A stretch of 64,000 nucleotides of DNA from NCBI GenBank assembly GCA_016210045.1, contig JACQUX010000023.1, positions 42,145 to 106,144 of the forward strand, written 5' to 3'. This document shows, piece after piece, positions 40,601 through 47,911 of this stretch (position 1 is its first letter; every line of letters begins with the position of its first letter). Below the pieces are notes generated by a model. It saw nothing but the letters and a program-made list of their open reading frames with translations, searched no databases and was not told the origin of the DNA. This stretch comes from Deltaproteobacteria bacterium. Its GTDB lineage: Bacteria; UBA10199; GCA-002796325; JACPFF01. The position numbers were made by a program, and so were the translations under genes.

Positions 40601-40651
40601 GTCTAACGTGGAGCCAATTGGCGCGCGTCCGGGTTGGGCGCCGTGTTATGC
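40601..40651 (-). repeat. attC-like integron recombination site 2
   Basis: 51 bp. On the minus strand: R'' GCATAAC, L'' GCCCAAC, a short GC-rich centre, L' TTGGC, R' GTTAGAC. It is closely similar to site 1 but with a shorter centre and an R'' that departs from RYYYAAC. The TAA stop of the racemase pseudogene lies inside R'', a typical cassette arrangement. About 45 bp beyond R' (40562-40600) are shared with the flank of site 1 (37346-37380). Confidence 0.65.
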
Positions 40652-41121
40652 TGCGGATATACCGGTCGCGAACTCAAAGGCCTCTCTGCACTGCTGTTCA
40701 GTGGGGTTAAGGATCGGAATGCGGCAGTCCTTTTGATGAACGGCCAAGGGCAGTTCGGTGCACGCCAAGACAACGGCATCGACTAAGCCCGCATGTTTCT
40801 CGATGAGTGCGGCCAGGAAGCTTCGAAACTCCTTCGCCATGATACCTCGCGCCAATTGGGATTGAATTTGCTGGATTCTGACGCGGTCTTCCTCGTATGG
40901 TGTCTCGACTCGGAGACCGAATTTTTCAAGACCTCGTTGGTAATAGCCGTCCTCCATCGGTCGTAATACCGGCTCTTGATCTCGTGATAATCGATGCTGC
41001 GCAGTAGGAGGCTCGCGGAGTGAAATCCCCCAAACTTCTCTTGTTCGCATTCATTGAGGATTCGGTAGTACTCGATTGTCGAGGGCCAGCTTGTTCCGCC
41101 GAGCAGTCCGATCGTCTTCAA
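40646..41121 (-). pseudogene. Aspartate/glutamate racemase pseudogene (internal deletion and frameshift)
   Basis: The TTG at 41121 has an AGGGAGG SD and opens 'LKTIGLLGGTSWPSTIEYYR', 'ILNECEQEKFGGFHSASLLL' and 'RSIDYHEIKS', the N-terminal third of an Asp/Glu racemase. About 75 codons, including the first catalytic Cys region (CTNTMH in relatives), are missing. The C-terminal part then resumes in another frame as 'MEDGYYQRGLEKFGLRVETP', 'SFLAALIEKHAGLVDAVVLA' and 'CTELPLAVHQKDCRIPILNP', with the second Cys retained. The product cannot be active. The stop lies within attC-like site 2. Confidence 0.85.
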
Positions 41122-41230
41122 CAGCGCCTCCCTGCGGCAAGGGGTCTTGCCCCCCAACCTAATTTAGATGTCACACGCTGATGGATCATCTGGCTTCGTG
41201 ACATATTATAACCTGGCGGCACGATGTCGC

Positions 41231-41254
41231 AAGGTACCTGTCCCCACTGCGATG
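41231..41254. repeat. REP-like single arm (family R4)
   Basis: AAGGTACCTGTCCCCACTGC followed by GATG, related to both arms of 19067-19137 and to the right end of the repeat at 9520-9650. It lies between the racemase pseudogene and the permease gene. Confidence 0.6.
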
Positions 41255-41262
41255 ATTTCAAC

Positions 41263-42543
41263 TTATGCCTGCCTCTGCTCTTCCCGCAAATGAGGAATCC
41301 AGGGGATCAGGGCCATGCCGGGGAGGGCGGCGACGAAGCCGATCAGGTAGAGGCCGACGTAGCCGACATGTTCGACTAGTGCCCCGCCGAAGCCGCCGAA
41401 TAACGTGCTGCCGAGCGACATGATCGCGGAGCCGACGGCATAGTGGCCTGCCTTGAAGTCGGCGTGGCAGGTGCGCATTAAGTAGATCATCAGCACGGCG
41501 TTGCCGAGCCCGGCGGCCCATTGTTCGTACATATGGATCGCGGCGATCAGTGCGACGCCGGCGGTGGTAGCGGGATCGGGTTTCCAATAGGCGAGCGCGA
41601 TGTACGCCCAAATGTTCACGTTCATTAGCAGCGTCAGCGGCCAAATGGCGCGCTGGAGGCCGACGCGTGAGATCCAGCGGGCACCGATCAGGGATCCGGC
41701 GATGGTGCCGATGGTTCCTAAAATGCCCGCGACCCACGAGAGTTGTACCTTTGTGAGGCCGAGTTCGCGCAGTAGGAACGGGGTGTTCATCGAGAACATG
41801 ATTTCGTCGCCGAGTTTGTACGCGATGATGAAGATGAGCATGATGGCGACACGCGGTTGGGCGAAGTAGGTGCGGAACGCGCTGAGAAAATGTCCGGCGA
41901 CATCGCGCAAGCCAGTCGCCGTGCGGACACGCGCGGTTTCGGTGTCGGCCAGCAGTGCGCGGTGCAGGAAAAAAAGCAGGAACATGGTGAGCGCGGCACC
42001 GAGCCAACTGTAGCGCCAACCGAGGAAGGCCGCGGCGGCGACGAGCACGCTCTTCACAAACACGACGGCGAGGCGATAGGCCAGCACGCGATCGCCGGTG
42101 TAGCCCGCTTGGTCGGCCGGATCGGTCAGCGTGACCAGGTAATAGCCGTCGATCGCAATGTCGTGCGTGGCGCTTAAGAACGCGAGTCCGGCGACGATGA
42201 AGATCACGCATGATAACGCCTGCTGCGGGGGCCACCACGGACGTGCCGTGGCCGGGTCGATGCCGAGGAACACGGTGACGACGATGGCCGTGAGACCGAG
42301 GCCGATCAACAATTCCAATGCGAGCAGCCAGCGGCGTTTGGTGCCGTAATAATCGAGCAGCGGGGCCCAAAGGAATTTCAGATTCCATGGGATGCCGAAG
42401 AAATTGACGAAGCCGAGGTAGAGTTCCCGCACACCTAAGTCGGTCAGGAAGACGCCGGTCATATACCGGACGATCATGAACGGGAACCCTTCGGCAAAGT
42501 AGGTGGAGTTGACCCAAACCGTGCGGCGCAGTGTACGGGGCAT
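41263..42543 (-). CDS. AmpG-like MFS permease
   Basis: A 426-aa polytopic membrane protein with about 12 hydrophobic segments. The N-terminal 'NSTYFAEGFPFMIVRYMTGV' and 'NLKFLWAPLLDYYGTKRRWL' match the AmpG-type pattern (YFAxGxP; LWAPLxD). The middle has 'FLSATHDIAIDGYYLVTLTD' (ATQDIAxDGY in relatives). AmpG imports anhydromuropeptides for cell-wall recycling in enterobacteria; related acetyl-CoA transporter-like MFS members share the motifs, so the substrate is unproven. It is divergent from the mannosyltransferase-like gene. No strong SD precedes the ATG at 42543. Confidence 0.78.
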   Translation of the reverse strand: MPRTLRRTVWVNSTYFAEGFPFMIVRYMTGVFLTDLGVRELYLGFVNFFGIPWNLKFLWAPLLDYYGTKRRWLLALELLIGLGLTAIVVTVFLGIDPATARPWWPPQQALSCVIFIVAGLAFLSATHDIAIDGYYLVTLTDPADQAGYTGDRVLAYRLAVVFVKSVLVAAAAFLGWRYSWLGAALTMFLLFFLHRALLADTETARVRTATGLRDVAGHFLSAFRTYFAQPRVAIMLIFIIAYKLGDEIMFSMNTPFLLRELGLTKVQLSWVAGILGTIGTIAGSLIGARWISRVGLQRAIWPLTLLMNVNIWAYIALAYWKPDPATTAGVALIAAIHMYEQWAAGLGNAVLMIYLMRTCHADFKAGHYAVGSAIMSLGSTLFGGFGGALVEHVGYVGLYLIGFVAALPGMALIPWIPHLREEQRQA

Positions 42544-42647
42544 CGCCGGTGTCTATGGCCGAGCGCGACGGAGAGTGCAAGGCCTACAACGTTGAAACTT
42601 TTTCTCTACTTGCGTCGTCTGCGCGGCTGTCGTATCCGGGCGCGGTT

Positions 42648-43442
42648 ATGGGTGTGACGACGAGTGCGGTAGAAGATCTCTATTATTCCGAGGCGGCGGC
42701 GCCAGCGATTCATGTGGCCGGGGCATCGGTGCGGCGTACGTTGGTAGTGCTGCCGACGTTCAACGAGGCCGGGAATTTGGTCGCGTTGTGCGAGGCGATT
42801 TTGCAGGACGCGCCGGAAGTCGACATCCTGATTGTTGATGACAACTCTCCGGATGGGACCGGCGCATTGGCGAAAAGGCTCCAGGCGCAGTGCCCGGGTC
42901 GAGTCTGGGCTGAGGTGCGGGAGACCCGCAGTGGGCGGGGCGATGCGGTTTGGTATGGGCTCCAATTTGCGCGCACGCGCGGGTACGCCTTCGGCATGGA
43001 AATGGACGCCGATTTTTCGCATCATCCGCAAGCCATTTCGCAATTCTTAGCGGCGGCGGACGACGCGGATCTGGTCATCGGGTCGCGTCATTTACCGGGG
43101 GGTGGCGTGGTCGGCTGGAGCTGGCGGCGACGGGCGGTGCATCGGTTGGCCAGTTGGTTTTCCGATGTCGTGCTCGGCACGCCCACTACCGATCACACCA
43201 ATGGGTTCCGTTTGTATCGGTTGAGTTGTCTCGATTCGGTCGCCTTAAATGGCGTGGCGGTGCGCGGTTTCGTGGGGCAAACGCTGCGCGCGTATCTGTT
43301 TCATCGTCGAGGACACCGTATCCGGGAAGTGCCGGTAGTGTTCTACGAACGGCGGTACGGGGCCTCGAAAATGTCGCTGCGTGAAGCCATCGACGGCGTC
43401 TGGACACTTCTGTGGTATCGGCTACGCCATCATCGCGAATGA
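42648..43442 (+). CDS. Polyprenol-phosphate mannosyltransferase-like GT2 enzyme
   Basis: A 264-aa cytoplasmic GT-A glycosyltransferase of the dolichol-phosphate-mannose synthase type. 'LVVLPTFNEAGNLVALCEAI' and 'DILIVDDNSPDGTGALAKRL' form the nucleotide-sugar site, and 'AFGMEMDADFSHHPQAISQF' holds the DxD. 'ADLVIGSRHLPGGGVVGWSW' and 'DHTNGFRLYR' follow the DPM1 pattern. There is no C-terminal membrane domain. It likely makes polyprenyl-P-mannose (or glucose) for the GT-C enzymes encoded just downstream. In-frame ATGs at 42531 and 42555 exist; I prefer 42648 because the earlier part lacks family similarity, but no SD supports any of them. Confidence 0.82.
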   Translation: MGVTTSAVEDLYYSEAAAPAIHVAGASVRRTLVVLPTFNEAGNLVALCEAILQDAPEVDILIVDDNSPDGTGALAKRLQAQCPGRVWAEVRETRSGRGDAVWYGLQFARTRGYAFGMEMDADFSHHPQAISQFLAAADDADLVIGSRHLPGGGVVGWSWRRRAVHRLASWFSDVVLGTPTTDHTNGFRLYRLSCLDSVALNGVAVRGFVGQTLRAYLFHRRGHRIREVPVVFYERRYGASKMSLREAIDGVWTLLWYRLRHHRE

Positions 43443-43444
43443 AC

Positions 43445-43545
43445 GGTCCGCGCGGCCAGCCGCGCGGAAACCAATCCCCTCTCCCTTTGGGGAGAGGGCG
43501 GGGTGAGGGGGAGGACACGCCGCTTGCGGCGGCGCGTGAATCTCG
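43445..43545. repeat. GC-rich palindromic repeats in the intergenic gap
   Basis: Three adjacent short palindromes: GTCCGCGCGGCCAGCCGCGC near 43445, CCCCTCTCCCTTTGGGGAGAGG near 43476 (shortened here to its arms CCCTCTCC and GGAGAGGG), and CGCCGCTTGCGGCG near 43519. The middle one resembles the core of family R1. No gene is seen in this 113-bp gap. Confidence 0.6.
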
Positions 43546-43555
43546 GAATGGCTTC

Positions 43556-44992
43556 ATGACGTGGGCCTGGTGTATCCAGGCCGGATTCGTGGTGGCGATT
43601 GCAGTCTATTGGCTGGCGGCACTCTGGGCCGCTCCGTTCGATCCTAATTACACCAGCAGTGAACTCTATGATTGGCTCGTGGCGTGGGTGCACGGCACGT
43701 CGTTGTATCAGGCGCCGCTTGCACCGCCGTATCGGGTTGTCAATTATCCGCCCGGCTTTGCCTGGCTCGCGCGCGTGGGGCTCGCGGCCGGGTTGTCGCC
43801 GTTGTGGGCGGGACGTGCGGCCTCCGGGGTCGGACTGGCAGTCGTGCTCGGGCTGTTGTGGCGTTGGGGGCGCGCGGTCGGCCTCACGCGCGGCGCGGCG
43901 TGGGCGTTGCTCGGCGTGCTCGGATCGAGTTTCTACGTCCTCTTCTCGTTGGGACAGGCGCAATTGCAGTGGCCGGCGGTGGCGTGCAGTCTGGCGGGCA
44001 TGTATTTGCTGCGTGCGCCGCAGCAACGTCGGCAAGTTGCCGCAGCGGGTTGTCTGCTGACACTGGCTTGTTTCATCAAACAGACGCAGTGTCTTTCCGC
44101 ATTGATTGGGTTGCTCTGGGTGTGGCGCCGCTATCGACCGTGGTTGCAGACGTACGTCGTCGCGGCGGTCGTGACCGCGCTGAGTGGGGCTGCGCTGCTG
44201 ACGTTGGTGTGGGGTGGTGAGGTGTGGCGTCATACGGTGTCTTGGGCGGTGGGGAGCCCGTCGTTGGTGCAATGTCTGCAGACGTTGTACGAAAATTTGC
44301 TCCCTTGGAGTGGGTGGTGCGGATTGGGCATCTGGTTGGCTTCGCGTAGGCCGGCAGCACGGCAGGACTTGCGTTGGTGGTATTTTGCCGGGAGCTCGGT
44401 CTGGTGGTTGGCGAGCGTGCGCCAAGGGATTGCCGGACCGAATTTCCTGGAGTGGTCGTGTGCGACGCTGCTGTGGGTGTGGCCGCAAGTGCGGAATCCG
44501 GATGTTGTGTGTCGAGCGGTGTGGGCGCGCAGGAGTTTGTGCGGATTGTTGGTCGTGCAATTACTTGCGGCCGATGTGATCGTCGTCGGACGGATCGTCT
44601 ATTCGGCGGAGCGATTGCGCAGGGATGTGGCGCAGCTTCCCGCGTTGTGTGCGGTGCTGCCGTCCGCGCCGGGATTGATTGTGACCGAAGACGTCGCGGT
44701 GGTGCGCCAGTGCGGACGTGAACCGGCGAGCTATCCGTTCATCATGGCCAATTTGGCGCGTCGCGGTCTGTGGGATGAAACCGCGTTTGTGACGATGTTG
44801 CGCGCCGGGGCCTTCCCGGCGCTGTTGCTTCCGTTTGCCCCGCCGACCGCGGCGCGTTGGGTGCAGGCGCAACGCTGGACGGAGGCGATGCGACTGGCGA
44901 TGGCCGAGGGCTATCGGCTGCACGCGACCATCGGGCGCTGGTACTTGTTGGTGCCACGCGCGCGCGATCTTGATGCCGTGGCGGTGCCATGA
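43556..44992 (+). CDS. GT-C-type membrane glycosyltransferase (478 aa)
   Basis: A polytopic membrane protein with about ten hydrophobic segments and the GT-C/GT87-like signature of a large first periplasmic loop: 'DPNYTSSELYDWLVAWVHGT' then 'SLYQAPLAPPYRVVNYPPGF', with acidic residues after the first helix and an NYPPG motif. Later segments include 'FIKQTQCLSALIGLLWVWRR', where a K-Q loop is common. A soluble C-terminal periplasmic domain occupies the last ~110 residues. It is likely to use a lipid-linked sugar made by the upstream enzyme; the acceptor is unknown. The ATG at 43556 directly precedes the first helix. It overlaps the next gene by four bases. Confidence 0.7.
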   Translation: MTWAWCIQAGFVVAIAVYWLAALWAAPFDPNYTSSELYDWLVAWVHGTSLYQAPLAPPYRVVNYPPGFAWLARVGLAAGLSPLWAGRAASGVGLAVVLGLLWRWGRAVGLTRGAAWALLGVLGSSFYVLFSLGQAQLQWPAVACSLAGMYLLRAPQQRRQVAAAGCLLTLACFIKQTQCLSALIGLLWVWRRYRPWLQTYVVAAVVTALSGAALLTLVWGGEVWRHTVSWAVGSPSLVQCLQTLYENLLPWSGWCGLGIWLASRRPAARQDLRWWYFAGSSVWWLASVRQGIAGPNFLEWSCATLLWVWPQVRNPDVVCRAVWARRSLCGLLVVQLLAADVIVVGRIVYSAERLRRDVAQLPALCAVLPSAPGLIVTEDVAVVRQCGREPASYPFIMANLARRGLWDETAFVTMLRAGAFPALLLPFAPPTAARWVQAQRWTEAMRLAMAEGYRLHATIGRWYLLVPRARDLDAVAVP

Positions 44993-46374
44993 ACCGGATG
45001 GTGCGCTATGGGTGGATGATTGTCGTCGCGTTGGCCGGAGCGGTGTTCGTGACCTGGTTGCGGGCCGCGTGGGTCGGGACCGTGAAAGTGGATGACGTCG
45101 TGCTGACGGCGTCGCAACGCTTGGTGATCGGGGGCGGCCTGGGGGCCGCGTTCGCGTTGGCGGGGTGGGCGTATTGGCAGGCATTACAGTCCGAGCACTC
45201 CATCACAATAAAGTCCCTATTGCCGTTGACGCTGTTGTTGCATGGCGTCGCGGCGGGCGCGCTCCCATGCACCTCGAATGATCTCTTTTCCAACTTGGCG
45301 TATGCCCGCATGCTGCACGTCGGCCTCGACCCCTATCTCGCGGGACCGAGCGCATTAGGCGCTGCGGACCCGTTCGGCCAATGGGTTGGCGCGATCTGGT
45401 GGCATCGGCCGATGGTCTATGGGCCGGCCTGGGCCGCGCTGCTGCGCCTGCTGGGCGCGGTGCGCGATCCGTGGGTGGCGTTGTGGGTCTTCAAGGGCAT
45501 GAGTTGGTTCGCTGCCTGTGGCATCGTGGCGTTGTCGTATCGCTACTGTGTCCGCTTGTCGAATCCCGCAGACGGCGTGTGGCGCTTTATCTTAGTGGTG
45601 TGGAATCCGGTGCTGCTCTGGGAGGTGACGGCGCAGGCGCACAACGACGGTGTGGTAGCCCTCGTGGTGCTGGTCGGCCTGCTGGCTGCATGGCGCGGCC
45701 GTGCCTGGGCGGCACTTGCGTTGTGGGGTGTCGCAAGCGCGATCAAGCCGGTGCTGCTGCCGCTACTCGGCCTCTACGGTTGCTGGCGCCTGCGGGAGCG
45801 CGATTGGTCGGCCATCGCGATGTTGGGCATCGGCGGCGGCGCGGTGTGGCTGGCCGTGGTGTGGTGGGGGGCGGGCGCGCAGGGTTGGTTCGCGGCGCAG
45901 GGGATCATGTGGCAGGATCGCCACTTCGTGGCCTTTTCGCTGCCGCATTTGGTGCACTTGTTGACTTGGTCGTGCGGGATTGGCACGCAAACCATGCTGC
46001 ATGCGGTGGTCGTGGCGGCCCAATGGTGCGGGATGTGGCTGCTGGCGGCGGATTGTCTGCGGCAGACGCGGTCGTTCGCGCAGGTCATTCACTCGACGCT
46101 GCTCTTTTTACTCCTCTCGCTGTTGCTGCTGATGCCCTGGTTTCAACATTGGTATCTGGTGTGGCTGCTCCCGCTTGCGCTCATGGTGCCGCGTTGGGAT
46201 TTGGCCCGCCTCGTCGCTGCGCTCTCGATCGTCGCGGTGTTGCAATACGCCTCGATCCTCGCGCTCCCGCGCGCAGTGCCGACCGTCGTGAGTGTGCTCA
46301 CGCTGAATGGCGTGGGCCTCTGGTGGTGGTGGCGAGTGCGGGGTTGGCGGCTGTCATCCCGCGAAACAGCGTGA
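44989..46374 (+). CDS. GT-C-type mannosyltransferase-like membrane protein (461 aa)
   Basis: About 12 hydrophobic segments. The segment 'SNDLFSNLAYARMLHVGLDP' then YLAGP has the N/D..Y pattern of polyprenol-phosphate-mannose-dependent alpha-mannosyltransferases, and 'WHRPMVYGPAWAALLRLLGA' resembles their YGP motif. 'WNPVLLWEVTAQAHNDGVVA' and 'ASAIKPVLLPLLGLYGCWRL' are further landmarks of this group. The ATG overlaps the upstream stop (ATGA), so both are co-translated with the GT2 gene. The 3' end overlaps the convergent glycosyltransferase gene by 77 bp. Confidence 0.75.
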   Translation: MNRMVRYGWMIVVALAGAVFVTWLRAAWVGTVKVDDVVLTASQRLVIGGGLGAAFALAGWAYWQALQSEHSITIKSLLPLTLLLHGVAAGALPCTSNDLFSNLAYARMLHVGLDPYLAGPSALGAADPFGQWVGAIWWHRPMVYGPAWAALLRLLGAVRDPWVALWVFKGMSWFAACGIVALSYRYCVRLSNPADGVWRFILVVWNPVLLWEVTAQAHNDGVVALVVLVGLLAAWRGRAWAALALWGVASAIKPVLLPLLGLYGCWRLRERDWSAIAMLGIGGGAVWLAVVWWGAGAQGWFAAQGIMWQDRHFVAFSLPHLVHLLTWSCGIGTQTMLHAVVVAAQWCGMWLLAADCLRQTRSFAQVIHSTLLFLLLSLLLLMPWFQHWYLVWLLPLALMVPRWDLARLVAALSIVAVLQYASILALPRAVPTVVSVLTLNGVGLWWWWRVRGWRLSSRETA

Positions 46375-47716
46375 CGACCACGTATCCGAATCCGGCCCAG
46401 CGCACACATTCACCCAGTACGCCGAGCGGTTTCAAGGCGTGGAATTTTCCGTAGAAGAAGAAATACTCGGCTTGGGTTGCAGCGGCATAATAGAGGAATG
46501 CGCGGCGTACCGCGTGTCCCGCCGTACCAGGCACGGCGAGTGTCAGCGGGAGGAACCACAATACGAATTGGGGCGAGCCGATCGGGCTGGCGAAGACGAA
46601 CGTGGCCAGGAGTAACAGCCATGCACAGGGCCAACGGGCGTCACTTGGGGGCAGGCGACGGCGCGCGAACCACCAGGTGATGATGCCGGTGAGGACGAGC
46701 AATGTTGGCATCGTGTAGTGCGCTACAGCGTCTGGCCACGCGCCGCCCAACACGCGTGATCCCGCCGCATCGCGGGTCCAGAGGCCGATCGGGTGGACGA
46801 AGTCCCAGAGGGCGAGTCCGACGCTGTAAATACACTCAATCTGCAGCCCGCGTCCGGTGTGGTGGCCGAACAGCGCGCCGATGCCTCCCGGTGCCCACCA
46901 CACGAGCGGCAAGAAACACGCGAGTGTGAGCATGGCGGCGATTGCCAACAGCCGCGGAATCTCCGCGCGACGGTGTTGCCATGCCGCGAGCAACGTGGCG
47001 GGAAAGACGATGCCGGGAAATATTTTCGCTAATGCGCCGCTAGTGATCCAGCCGGTGGCGGCCACGACGCGCGCGCGTTGCCACGCGGCAAGACCGGCGA
47101 GCAGCAGCGTCGCGGGAAAAAGATCGAAGCGTTGTGTAGTGAGTTGGCCGACGGCCGCCGCGGCGACGCCGCCGTAGGTCGCGAGGCGCGGCAGCGAGAC
47201 TCGGTCCCCGTAGCCGCGCCGCATGCGCGCGGCGAGCCCAATGGCGATATACAACAGCGCGATCATCTCGAGAGCGAACAGGTCGTGATAGCGCTGCGGA
47301 TCGGCGGTGAAGAGGCGTGGCAGCAGCATCGGCAGCAACGCGAGCGGGGGATATTCGTAGTGGAAGTCGCGATACGGCCACGCGGGCGTGCCGGTTGTGG
47401 GAATGCGATGCAACAAAATATTCGGCGCGTAATGCGTGCGGTGCGGGGCGCCGGCGCCGAGCATCAGGCTCGCATATTCGTAGTACAGCAATTCGTCTTC
47501 ATGGCGCGAGAAGTAGAGGCGGAACTTCGGCCAGATTTTTTCGTGGAGCGGGGCGCCGTGTAATTCCGCACTGATGCCGTGCTTAGCGGTGTAGTCGTGA
47601 CCGAGTCCGAAAAAAATCCCGAGCACGAGTAACGGCAGGCTGAACCCAATCACCTGCCCGATGTTGCGCCAGCCGCTGCGCCACATAGTTCTCGATAATT
47701 GCGCATGATCAGTCAT
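46298..47716 (-). CDS. GT-C/GT87-like membrane glycosyltransferase (472 aa)
   Basis: A polytopic membrane protein. After one N-terminal helix a long periplasmic loop contains 'FRLYFSRHEDELLYYEYASL' and 'PAWPYRDFHYEYPPLALLPM', the YEYPP motif typical of GT87/DUF2029-type mannosyltransferases. Downstream helices include 'SGALAKIFPGIVFPATLLAA' with the AKxxP motif. It is probably a third enzyme using polyprenyl-P-sugar. GAGAGGGAAC precedes the ATG at 47716. The final 77 bp overlap the convergent 44989 gene, an unusually long tail-to-tail coding overlap. Confidence 0.72.
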   Translation of the reverse strand: MTDHAQLSRTMWRSGWRNIGQVIGFSLPLLVLGIFFGLGHDYTAKHGISAELHGAPLHEKIWPKFRLYFSRHEDELLYYEYASLMLGAGAPHRTHYAPNILLHRIPTTGTPAWPYRDFHYEYPPLALLPMLLPRLFTADPQRYHDLFALEMIALLYIAIGLAARMRRGYGDRVSLPRLATYGGVAAAAVGQLTTQRFDLFPATLLLAGLAAWQRARVVAATGWITSGALAKIFPGIVFPATLLAAWQHRRAEIPRLLAIAAMLTLACFLPLVWWAPGGIGALFGHHTGRGLQIECIYSVGLALWDFVHPIGLWTRDAAGSRVLGGAWPDAVAHYTMPTLLVLTGIITWWFARRRLPPSDARWPCAWLLLLATFVFASPIGSPQFVLWFLPLTLAVPGTAGHAVRRAFLYYAAATQAEYFFFYGKFHALKPLGVLGECVRWAGFGYVVVTLFRGMTAANPALATTTRGPRHSA

Positions 47717-47736
47717 ATGTGTTCCCTCTCCGGGCA

Positions 47737-47874
47737 AGCGCCACAGGCGCGTTGAGGGGGAGGCTCCAGCGGCTGTGCCGTACCAAGGGGATGCGACGCC
47801 CGAGGCGGGGGACCCGCGTAGCGGGTCGCCGAGGAAGTGCCCGCAGCCGCAGGCGGAGGGTACGCGAGCCCCTG
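47737..47874. repeat. Dispersed palindromic repeat (family R2, copy B)
   Basis: Inverted, nearly identical copy of 23651-23789, here lying between the GT87-like gene and leuS where it codes for nothing. The variable end hairpin is GCGCCACAGGCGC, against GCCGCTGTGCGGC in copy A. Confidence 0.85.
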
Positions 47875-47911
47875 ATTGACTTCACGGTTTGGCCCAGTTA
47901 CACGAATCGCT

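Noticed and set aside
41258..42580. 440-codon overlapping frame in the AmpG-like region
   Set aside because: Same strand as the permease but another frame; His/Arg-rich and without hydrophobic segments, whereas the permease frame has the family motifs.
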